Origin: Gammaproteobacteria bacterium
GTDB lineage: Bacteria > Pseudomonadota > Gammaproteobacteria > Pseudomonadales > Azotimanducaceae_A
Length of the DNA: 6,039 nt
Direction of reading: 5' to 3'
NCBI GenBank assembly: GCA_028819775.1
Contig: JAPPKV010000340.1
Coordinates: 1 to 6,039, forward strand
The notes below the pieces were generated by a model. It searched no databases and was not told the DNA's origin. It saw only the letters and a program-made list of their open reading frames with translations. Both the position numbers and the translations under genes were made by a program. Below, piece after piece: positions 1-5,604 of this stretch (its first letter is position 1; each line of letters begins with the position of its first letter).

Positions 1-712
1 TCCACACGATTCGAAGCGAATGGTGTTCGGCTATACGCGCATGATGATGGCCGCGCTGCTGGTTGTTCCGGAACCCCGAACCGTGCTGGTGGCCGGTCTG
101 GGGGGCGGTACGCTGCCGACGGCCCTCGCTGCGCTATTGCCGGATGTCCGGATAGACGTCGTCGAGATCGACCCGGCGGTCGTGAAGGTGGCCCGCACCT
201 ACTTCGACTTCCAGGAGAACGAGCGCGTCCGCGTGCACATCCGGGATGCCCGGGTGTTCGTCAAACGCGCTTTGCAGAGGGGCCGGCAGTACGACCTGGT
301 CATCCTCGATGCGTACAGCGGCGACTACATTCCCGAGCATCTCATGACTGCGGAGTTCCTCGACGAAACCCGACGGTTGCTGGCGCCCGGAGGCGCCGTC
401 GCGGCCAACACCTTTGCAACATCTCAACTCTATGACCACGAATCAGAGACTTACCGCCTGGTGTTCGGAGAGTTTTTCAATCTGCGCGTCAGCACAAGCA
501 ACAATCGGGTGATATTCGCGACAAACGGGCCACTGCCGAGCAAGGCAACCCTGCGCGCCAACTCCCGGGCATGGCGCCAGGCCCTCGGCCCCTACGACGT
601 TCCCATCACGTCCTATCCAAGGCGCATGTCGACGAAGGTCGACTGGGACCCGACGACGCGACCCCTCACCGACCAGTATTCGCCGGCGAATCTGCTGAAG
701 GGTAGTCGATGA
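1..712 (+). CDS. Spermidine synthase-like (SAM-fold) protein, 5' end outside window
   Basis: This is the C-terminal part of a polyamine aminopropyltransferase-family protein. The frame is open from base 2, and residues precede the first ATG at 20, so the true start lies to the left. Counting that Met as 1, the segment FGYTRMMMAALL (3-14) fits the family's conserved lead-in. GLGGGTLP (26-33) is the nucleotide-binding loop. E49 and D51 in VVEIDP fit the residues that hold the ribose of the SAM-type ligand, and D76-A77 fits the adenine contact. The catalytic-loop position reads LDAYSGDYIP (96-105) instead of the D-x-x-D-P-x-GPA pattern of true spermidine synthases. This matches the loosely characterised spermidine synthase-like proteins that are often fused to membrane segments, so polyamine synthesis is not assured. 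It ends in TGA, which overlaps the next start as ATGA, so the two genes probably form an operon. The family call is firm but the substrate is unknown. Confidence 0.85.
   Translation, partial: PHDSKRMVFGYTRMMMAALLVVPEPRTVLVAGLGGGTLPTALAALLPDVRIDVVEIDPAVVKVARTYFDFQENERVRVHIRDARVFVKRALQRGRQYDLVILDAYSGDYIPEHLMTAEFLDETRRLLAPGGAVAANTFATSQLYDHESETYRLVFGEFFNLRVSTSNNRVIFATNGPLPSKATLRANSRAWRQALGPYDVPITSYPRRMSTKVDWDPTTRPLTDQYSPANLLKGSR
697..702 (+). promoter_or_regulatory. Ribosome binding site of the transferase-family gene
   Basis: GAAGGG lies 6 bases before the ATG at 709, inside the last codons of the spermidine synthase-like gene. With the ATGA stop/start overlap it supports re-initiation and a start at 709 (or the adjacent ATG at 712). 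Confidence 0.5.
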
Positions 713-2307
713 TGCGCCCAGCGGGCATCGACTGGTCGTTCCCCCATGCTTCGAAGCGGGCGCCCGTGCTAGCCCGCAACGTCGTGGCAACCTCGCAGCC
801 CCTCGCAGCCAGCGCCGGCATCGAAGCACTTGGAAACGGCGGCAACGCCGTGGATGCCGCTCTTGCCACAGCGATTGCCTTGACGGTCGTGGAACCGTGC
901 AACAACGGCGTCGGCAGCGATGCCTTCGCAATCGTCTGGGACGGCGACCGCCTAGTCGGGTTGAACGCGTCGGGTCGCTCGCCGGCGGCCTGGACACTCG
1001 GCCGGTTCGCACATCACGGCGTCATGCCGCAAAGGGGCTGGGATACCGTCACGGTGCCCGGTGCCGTTAGTGCGTGGGTGGCACTGTCCCGGCGGTTCGG
1101 CGCCCTGCCCTTTCCCGAGTTGTTCGGCGCGGCGATCCGCTACGCCCGGCACGGGTTCCATGTCGGTCACGAAACGGCGGCGATCTGGGCACGCGCCGCC
1201 GACTCGTTCAGCGACTTCCCCGCGTTCCTCGAACACTTCCTGCCCGACGGACGTGCACCCGCTGCCGGCGAAGTCTTCGTCAATCCGGACTTGGCGGACA
1301 CCCTCGATTCGATCGCCCAAACCGACGGCGAGTCCTTCTACCGCGGCGAATTGGCCGACCGGATGGAGTCGACCGCCCGTGTCGAGGGCGGCGCCCTCCG
1401 ACGCAGCGACCTCGCTGCGCATCGCCCCGACTGGGTCGAACCGCTCGTGCAGCCCTACCGGGGTGTGGCCCTGGCCGAGATTCCACCCAACGGCCAGGGA
1501 CTCGCGGCCCAGATTGCCTTGGCCATCCTCGGCCATCTCGACGCCCACCGCGACGCGCCCGGTTCTGCCCGGTGGACGCACTTGCAGATCGAGGCCATGA
1601 AGATCGCCATTCGTGCCGCGTTCGATCACTTCGCCGACGCCGATGCCATGCGACTAACGCCGGAGGCGCTGTTGGAAGCCGAATCCATCGCGGCCGCAGC
1701 GGCTGGCATCGCGGAACGAGCGGCACCGCTACCGCCCGTCGCGCTCCCGGTGAGTCAAGACACGGTGTACCTGACCGCCGCCGACGCCAAGGGAATGATG
1801 GTCTCGATGATCCAGTCGAACTACATGGGATTCGGCTCGGGCATCGTCGTTCCGGGCACCGGCATCGCCCTGCAGAACCGGGGTGCTGGATTCGTGCTGG
1901 ACCCCACCCATCCGAACGTCGTCGGGCCCAACAAGCGCCCGTACCACACGATCATCCCGGGGTTTGTTACGCGCAATGGCTCGCCCGCGATGAGTTTCGG
2001 CGTCATGGGGGGCCACATGCAGCACCAGGGACATGTGCAGATGGTCACCCGCATCTTCGAGCACGGCGAGAATCCGCAAGCCGCTTCCGATGCGCCCCGA
2101 TGGCATGTAACGCCGCAGTTCACCGTTGCGCTCGAGGAGGGCTACCCGGCCGATGTAGCCCAGGACCTCACCGCGCGCGGCCATACGGTCGAGGTCGTGC
2201 GCGATCATCGGCTGTTCGGCGGCGCGCAGCTAATCTACTGCCTGCCCGACGGCGGCTATTGCGGCGCGTCTGACCACCGCAAGGAAGGAGCGGCGGTCGG
2301 GTTCTAG
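709..2307 (+). CDS. Gamma-glutamyltransferase-family Ntn-hydrolase (YwrD/HpxW-like)
   Basis: This is a 532-residue proenzyme of the gamma-glutamyltransferase family, whose members cleave themselves before a Thr that becomes the nucleophile. The signature NGGNAVDAA spans 43-51, and NASGRSP (86-92) carries the likely substrate-carboxylate Arg at R90. The expected cleavage is D351/T352, giving chains of about 351 and 181 residues. After T352 come [10 protein letters not shown] (369-378), PYHTIIP (411-417) and GVMGG (431-435). Classical glutathione hydrolases carry T-x-N and L-S-S-M-S-P at the first two of these places. The variants here fit the YwrD and oxamate amidohydrolase (HpxW) branch. No signal peptide is visible, so it should be cytoplasmic, unlike periplasmic Ggt. 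The start is one of two tandem ATGs (709, 712), preceded by GAAGGG at 697-702. It overlaps the upstream stop by 4 bases. The family is certain, but whether it acts on gamma-glutamyl compounds or another amide is open. Confidence 0.93.
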   Translation: MMRPAGIDWSFPHASKRAPVLARNVVATSQPLAASAGIEALGNGGNAVDAALATAIALTVVEPCNNGVGSDAFAIVWDGDRLVGLNASGRSPAAWTLGRFAHHGVMPQRGWDTVTVPGAVSAWVALSRRFGALPFPELFGAAIRYARHGFHVGHETAAIWARAADSFSDFPAFLEHFLPDGRAPAAGEVFVNPDLADTLDSIAQTDGESFYRGELADRMESTARVEGGALRRSDLAAHRPDWVEPLVQPYRGVALAEIPPNGQGLAAQIALAILGHLDAHRDAPGSARWTHLQIEAMKIAIRAAFDHFADADAMRLTPEALLEAESIAAAAAGIAERAAPLPPVALPVSQDTVYLTAADAKGMMVSMIQSNYMGFGSGIVVPGTGIALQNRGAGFVLDPTHPNVVGPNKRPYHTIIPGFVTRNGSPAMSFGVMGGHMQHQGHVQMVTRIFEHGENPQAASDAPRWHVTPQFTVALEEGYPADVAQDLTARGHTVEVVRDHRLFGGAQLIYCLPDGGYCGASDHRKEGAAVGF

Positions 2308-2768
2308 CCGTCTTCCGGTTCGAGCTTTAGCGACGCCGAGTTGAGGCAGTAGCGCAATCCGGTGGGCACCGGACCGTCCGGGAAGACATGGCCGAGATGT
2401 GCATCGCACCGGGCGCAGAGTACTTCCGTGCGAACCATGAAGAACGACCGGTCGCTTTTCGTTTCGACCGCATCGTCCGCCACCGGCTCGTAGAAACTCG
2501 GCCACCCGGTGCCGGAGTCGTACTTGGTGTCCGAGTCGAACAGCGCCGTCCCGCAACACCGGCAGTTGTACATCCCCTTCGTCTTGGTGTCCCAATACTC
2601 GCCGGTGAAGGCCCGTTCGGTCCCGGCCCGACGGGCGACTTGGAACTGCTCGCGAGTCAGTTCGTCGCGCCACTCGGCATCCGATTTGACGACCTTCTCC
2701 GGTGCGGGCTGCTGCCCTTCGGAAGCCACGGCACCGACTGCCTTGCCCATTGTCCAATCCTGTACCAT
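2304..2768 (-). CDS. msrB: Peptide-methionine (R)-S-oxide reductase MsrB
   Basis: This enzyme reduces methionine-R-sulfoxide in proteins, normally with electrons from thioredoxin, as part of oxidative-damage repair. The 154-residue frame covers the whole MsrB domain. The zinc-binding pairs are C69/C72 (in NCRCCG) and C118/C121 (in CARC). GWPSF (88-92), [10 protein letters not shown] (124-133) and RYCLNS (139-144) follow, with the catalytic Cys at C141. The position before GWPSF is Thr (T87), whereas many MsrBs have a resolving Cys (GCGWPSF), so this looks like a form without that Cys. C71 is an additional Cys beside the zinc site. The start is uncertain: the ATG at 2768 has no clear ribosome site, whereas the in-frame ATG at 2750 (residue 7, protein of 148) has AGGA 7 bases upstream and may be the real start. 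There is no signal peptide, so it is cytoplasmic. It is convergent with the transferase-family gene and divergent from alaA. Confidence 0.96.
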   Translation of the reverse strand: MVQDWTMGKAVGAVASEGQQPAPEKVVKSDAEWRDELTREQFQVARRAGTERAFTGEYWDTKTKGMYNCRCCGTALFDSDTKYDSGTGWPSFYEPVADDAVETKSDRSFFMVRTEVLCARCDAHLGHVFPDGPVPTGLRYCLNSASLKLEPEDG

Positions 2769-2783
2769 TGCCGAGCTTCGCGG

Positions 2784-2813
2784 ATTCTACGCTTAGGACG
2801 AGCACCATGAAAA
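2784..2813 (-). promoter_or_regulatory. Candidate sigma-70 promoter for msrB
   Basis: Read on the - strand, TTTTCA (2813-2808; 4 of 6 match to the -35 consensus) is followed by an 18-base spacer and TAGAAT (2789-2784; 5 of 6 match to the -10). Transcription would start near 2777. That leaves about 8 leader bases before the 2768 ATG but about 26 before the 2750 ATG, which carries the better ribosome site. The -35 box overlaps the first codons of alaA. This is a sequence match only; such matches occur by chance. Confidence 0.35.
2795..2798 (+). promoter_or_regulatory. Ribosome binding site of alaA
   Basis: AGGA lies 8 bases before the ATG at 2807 and decides the start. The same frame is open further left, to a Met at 2702, but that extension would run across the N-terminal codons of msrB and lacks aminotransferase-like sequence. 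Confidence 0.55.
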
Positions 2814-4063
2814 CCAATCAAGCCGTCGTGGCACCGTTCGCGCCGCGGCGGGATCCCATCGTCAAATCCACCAAGCTGGCGGACGTTTGCTACGAGATCC
2901 GCGGACCGGTGCTGGCCGAGGCCAACCGTCTGGAGGAAGAGGGCCACCGCATTCTGAAGCTCAACATCGGCAACCCGGCGCCGTTCGGCTTCGAGGCGCC
3001 GGAAGAACTGCTCCGCGACGTCATTCACAACGTCCCTGCGTCCCAGGGGTACTGCGAGTCCAAGGGCCTCTACTCGGCGCGCAAGGCCGTCATGCAGGAC
3101 TGCCAGCGCCAGGGAATCGCCGATGTCGACGTCGATGACATCATCATCGGGAACGGGGTCAGCGAACTCATCGCCATGAGCATGCAGGCCCTTCTGAACG
3201 ACGGTGACGAGGTACTCCTCCCGGCGCCGGACTATCCGTTGTGGACCGCAGTCGTCAAGCTGTCGGGCGGTGTCCCGGTCCACTACCGGTGCGAGGAGAG
3301 CGCCGGTTGGCAGCCCGACCTCGACGACATGCGCGCCAAGACCACCAAGCGGACCCGGGGTGTCGTCGTCATCAATCCGAACAATCCCACCGGCGCGGTC
3401 TACTCCAGGGTCACCCTTGAAGCCATTGCCGAGTGGGCGCGCCGGCGTAACCTGGTCCTGTTCGCCGACGAGATCTACTCGAAGATCGTCTACGACGGTG
3501 CCGTGCACCATCCCCTGGCGTCGCTTTCCCACGACGTCCTAACCGTTACCTTCAATGGTCTGTCCAAGGCCTATCGCGTTGCCGGGTTCCGTACCGGCTG
3601 GCTAGTGGTCAGCGGCCCCACCGAGCGCGCACGGGACTACATCGAGGGACTCGAAATGCTGGCATCGATGCGGCTGTGCGCCAACGTCCCGACGCAGCAC
3701 GCGATCCAAGGCGCACTCGGCGGCTACCAGAGCATCACCGAATACGTCGCACCCGGCGGCAGCCTCTACGAACAACGCCGGGTCGCCCACTCGATGCTCA
3801 ACCAGATCGAGGGCGTCAGCTGCGTCGAGCCGGGTGGTGCACTGTACGCGTTTCCGAAACTGGACCGGGACCGGTACAACATCGTCGACGACGAGCGTTT
3901 CGTACTCGATCTGCTCCGCAAGCAGAAGATCCTCGTGGTGCAGGGCAGCGCCTTCAACATCGATACCCCGGACCATTTCCGGCTCGTTTTTCTGCCCCGT
4001 GCGGAGGAACTCGCCGACGCCATCGCCCGCATCGCCGATTTCTTGTCGACCTACCGTCAATAG
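2807..4063 (+). CDS. alaA: Alanine-synthesising glutamate-pyruvate aminotransferase AlaA
   Basis: This is a 418-residue PLP enzyme of the class I/II (fold type I) aminotransferases. It reads through its whole length like E. coli AlaA (YfbQ), the main enzyme that makes alanine from pyruvate with glutamate as amino donor. Visible family blocks include KLNIGNPAPFGF near the N-terminus and GNGVSELI. NPNNPTG (190-196) contains the cofactor-contacting N193. D221 and Y224 (in ADEIY) should touch the pyridine ring. NGLSK ends at K254, the Schiff-base lysine, and R262 in GFRTGW should hold the phosphate. R392 in FRLVFLP is the likely substrate-carboxylate Arg. The first 13 or so residues, up to RRDP, extend beyond the E. 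coli N-terminus and look like a loose tail. The start at 2807 has a ribosome site. No clear promoter was seen; it would have to lie inside msrB. The gene is complete and I see no frameshift. Confidence 0.95.
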   Translation: MKTNQAVVAPFAPRRDPIVKSTKLADVCYEIRGPVLAEANRLEEEGHRILKLNIGNPAPFGFEAPEELLRDVIHNVPASQGYCESKGLYSARKAVMQDCQRQGIADVDVDDIIIGNGVSELIAMSMQALLNDGDEVLLPAPDYPLWTAVVKLSGGVPVHYRCEESAGWQPDLDDMRAKTTKRTRGVVVINPNNPTGAVYSRVTLEAIAEWARRRNLVLFADEIYSKIVYDGAVHHPLASLSHDVLTVTFNGLSKAYRVAGFRTGWLVVSGPTERARDYIEGLEMLASMRLCANVPTQHAIQGALGGYQSITEYVAPGGSLYEQRRVAHSMLNQIEGVSCVEPGGALYAFPKLDRDRYNIVDDERFVLDLLRKQKILVVQGSAFNIDTPDHFRLVFLPRAEELADAIARIADFLSTYRQ

Positions 4064-4081
4064 CGCGGTGACCCTTGCAGG

Positions 4082-4118
4082 CGGGACGCGACAAGCGCGC
4101 CCGCTACGATTCCGTGCG
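4082..4118 (+). repeat. Degenerate direct repeat, copy 1
   Basis: The first 27 bases match copy 2 at 22 positions without gaps (shared CGGGACG, GACAAGC and CTACG). After that, TTCC and TGCG are shared, with two one-base gaps. Bases 4081-4104 can also fold: GCGGG pairs with CCCGC and CGCG with CGCG, with one bulged A and a 5-base loop, 17 bases after the alaA stop. Confidence 0.55.
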
Positions 4119-4127
4119 CCGCAGGCT

Positions 4128-4156
4128 CGCAGGGGCGACCCTTGTGGTTGCCTGCG
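4128..4156 (+). repeat. Long imperfect palindrome (hairpin)
   Basis: The left arm 4128-4140 and right arm 4146-4156 form an 11-pair stem with a two-G bulge, one G-U pair and a CTTGT loop. The inner part GGCGACC/GGTTGCC is unbroken. It is the strongest fold in the convergent spacer and could slow or end transcription on either strand, although there is no T-tract for a classical intrinsic terminator. Confidence 0.5.
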
Positions 4157-4182
4157 GGCGGGTGTCACCCTGGTGTCTGGGT

Positions 4183-4217
4183 CGGGACGGGACAAGCCTG
4201 TCCCCTACGTTCCTGCG
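4183..4217 (+). repeat. Degenerate direct repeat, copy 2
   Basis: This is the partner of the segment at 4082-4118, offset by 101 bases. Inside it GGGACA (4189-4194) pairs perfectly with TGTCCC (4199-4204) around the tetraloop AGCC. The corresponding inner stem is broken in copy 1, which folds differently, so the two copies appear to have diverged. Confidence 0.55.
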
Positions 4218-4246
4218 GCGCGGCCTCGTTGTGCGGCCTAGCCCCG

Positions 4247-5329
4247 TTAGCCCGTCAGCATTTCGGCGATCCGTTCGGCGATCGCAAGCGACGCGGTCAA
4301 GCCGGGCGACTCGATGCCGAGCAGACTCACAAACCCGCGTATGCCGTGGTCCGCCGGCCCTTCGATCACGAAATCCGACGCCGGCTCGCCCCGGGGCGCG
4401 AGTTTCGGGCGAATACCCGTATAGCCCGGGTTCAGTCGCGACTCATCGAGGCCCGGATAGTAACGGCGGATGGCCTCGACGAATGCACCGAACTGGCCAC
4501 CGTCGAATCCGTAGTCCTCGTCATCCTGCCAGACCACATCGGGTCCGAACCTGGCCTGCCCGGCCAGGTCCAGCGTGACATGCACCCCGAGTCCCCCCGC
4601 CTCTGCGACCGGGTAGACCAGCCGCCGGAACGGCGACTTCCCGGACAGCGTGTAGTAGTGGCCCTTGGCGTAGTAGCCGACGTGGCCCGCCCCAAGCCGG
4701 GCTGCCATGGCGGGGGCCGCAAGTCCCGCGGCATTGATCACGATGTCCGCGTCGAGGTCGAAATCCCCGCAACGAACGCGGACGCCAGCGGCGGCCTGCT
4801 CGAGATCGGTCACTTTCGTCAGATAGGCGATCGCACCGCCGGCCGCCTCGATGTCCCCGAGCAGGCTCAACATGAAGGCGTGGCTGTCGATGATACCGGT
4901 GGACTCCGAATACACGCCCGCGACGGCCTCCACCTCGGGCTCGAGTGCCGCGATGTCGGCGCGGGTCAACCAGGGAAGCTTCCCTACTCCGTTGACGAGA
5001 GCCTGGCGCTGATAGGCCTTTAGCATTTCGAGTTGCCCAAGTGCCGTCGCCACGATGATCTTGCCGAGGCGCCGGTGGGGAACGTTGTAGGCCTCGCAGT
5101 GCTTGTAGAGGAGCGCTTTGCCGCGTACGCACGTCTGCGCCTTGACCGATCCCGTCGGATAGTAGATGCCCGCGTGGATCACCTCGGAGTTGCGGCTCGA
5201 TATCTCGGAACCGATGAGTTCGTGTCGTTCGAGGACCAACACCTCGCGACCCGCGCGCGCCAGTTCCCGGCCAACCGCAAGTCCGACCACCCCGGCGCCG
5301 ATCACCACCGCTTCGCAACGTTCAGCCAC
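4247..5329 (-). CDS. FAD-dependent oxidoreductase, L-2-hydroxyglutarate oxidase-like
   Basis: This is a 360-residue flavoprotein of the DAO superfamily, nearest in pattern to L-2-hydroxyglutarate dehydrogenase/oxidase (LhgO, L2HGDH), which converts L-2-hydroxyglutarate to 2-oxoglutarate. The FAD-binding Rossmann motif is GAGVVG (11-16), with E34 closing the second strand to hold the ribose. SSRNSEVIHAGIYY (44-57) is the block most typical of the family. TGIID (144-148), NAAGL (199-203), YTGIRPKL (303-310) and ESPGLTASLAI (340-350) complete the fold. It is shorter than the E. coli enzyme of roughly 420 residues, as in a common compact subgroup whose substrate is not settled. The start is GTG at 5329, inside the end of tusA (8-base overlap, GTGGCTGA), with no obvious ribosome site, suggesting translational coupling. 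No signal peptide or membrane helix is seen apart from the N-terminal FAD strand. The family is secure, but the substrate is inferred. Confidence 0.9.
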   Translation of the reverse strand: MAERCEAVVIGAGVVGLAVGRELARAGREVLVLERHELIGSEISSRNSEVIHAGIYYPTGSVKAQTCVRGKALLYKHCEAYNVPHRRLGKIIVATALGQLEMLKAYQRQALVNGVGKLPWLTRADIAALEPEVEAVAGVYSESTGIIDSHAFMLSLLGDIEAAGGAIAYLTKVTDLEQAAAGVRVRCGDFDLDADIVINAAGLAAPAMAARLGAGHVGYYAKGHYYTLSGKSPFRRLVYPVAEAGGLGVHVTLDLAGQARFGPDVVWQDDEDYGFDGGQFGAFVEAIRRYYPGLDESRLNPGYTGIRPKLAPRGEPASDFVIEGPADHGIRGFVSLLGIESPGLTASLAIAERIAEMLTG

Positions 5330-5555
5330 GTTTGCGGATGATGAACCGGTATCGATTGCCGTCGTTGGAGGACTCCGCCATTTCGTGGCCCATGAAACGG
5401 CAGAAATTCGTGAAATCCCGGACCGTCGAAGGATCCGTCGCGACGACGGAAACGGTCTCCCCGACGGCCATGCCCCGCACCTTGTTGCGCAGGATCATGA
5501 GCGGTTCCGGACACTCGAGCCCAACCGCGTCGATTGCGTGGTCCGCCGCGTCCAT
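5322..5555 (-). CDS. tusA: Sulfur carrier protein TusA
   Basis: This 77-residue protein of the SirA/TusA/YeeD family matches E. coli TusA over nearly its whole length. TusA takes persulfide sulfur from a cysteine desulfurase (IscS) and passes it to the TusBCD-TusE-MnmA relay, which thiolates the wobble uridine of tRNAs for Lys, Glu and Gln. The sulfur-carrying Cys is C15 in the GLECPEP motif (12-18). DPSTVRD, FCRFMGHEM and the YRFIIRKRG tail are also TusA-like, which favours tRNA-type TusA over other family members used in sulfur oxidation or selenium metabolism. The ATG at 5555 is the only sensible start; no Shine-Dalgarno sequence is seen at normal distance (AGGG lies about 16 bases away). 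Its stop lies inside the start region of the downstream flavoprotein gene, so the two are probably co-transcribed. No other tus genes are in the window. Confidence 0.93.
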   Translation of the reverse strand: MDAADHAIDAVGLECPEPLMILRNKVRGMAVGETVSVVATDPSTVRDFTNFCRFMGHEMAESSNDGNRYRFIIRKRG

Positions 5556-5604
5556 CGATGTCGACTGGTTTCCCTAGGATTTTTCAGGCGCGAGATGGTA
5601 GCGA

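Larger units (their letters stand above)
4064..4246. other. Palindrome-rich non-coding spacer between convergent genes
   Basis: These 183 bases separate the stop of alaA from the stop of the opposing flavoprotein gene. Short open frames cross it but none gives a protein-like sequence. It holds three hairpins (4081-4104, 4128-4156, 4189-4204), a near-perfect palindrome GGGTG-T-CACCC (4160-4170), and two related segments 101 bases apart. None of the hairpins is followed by a T-run. The arrangement resembles REP/MITE-like intergenic repeats of GC-rich proteobacteria, placed where a two-way transcription stop would be useful. Confidence 0.7.

Noticed and set aside
1074..2273. Long second open frame on the + strand inside the transferase-family gene
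   Set aside because: Its translation is dominated by Arg, Pro and Gly with no family motif, as expected for an off-frame reading of GC-rich coding DNA; the true frame carries the full transferase signatures.
2702..2806. 35-residue N-terminal extension of AlaA from an upstream Met
   Set aside because: It would overlap msrB codons, has no ribosome site and no similarity to the family; the ATG at 2807 has AGGA at a suitable distance.
2657..3532. Long open frame on the - strand opposite alaA
   Set aside because: It is antisense to conserved aminotransferase codons, also overlaps msrB, and shows no recognisable domain.
4081..4104. Classical rho-independent terminator after alaA
   Set aside because: The hairpin is good but is followed by mixed sequence, not a T-run, so I list it only as part of the repeat structure.
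4142..5023. Long + strand open frame opposite the flavoprotein gene and running through the repeat spacer
   Set aside because: It is mostly the complement of conserved FAD-oxidoreductase sequence and has no protein family features of its own.
5556..5604. Promoter for tusA in the gap before the divergent frame
   Set aside because: The best -10-like hexamer (TACCAT on the - strand) has no acceptable -35 partner; the match is too weak to report.
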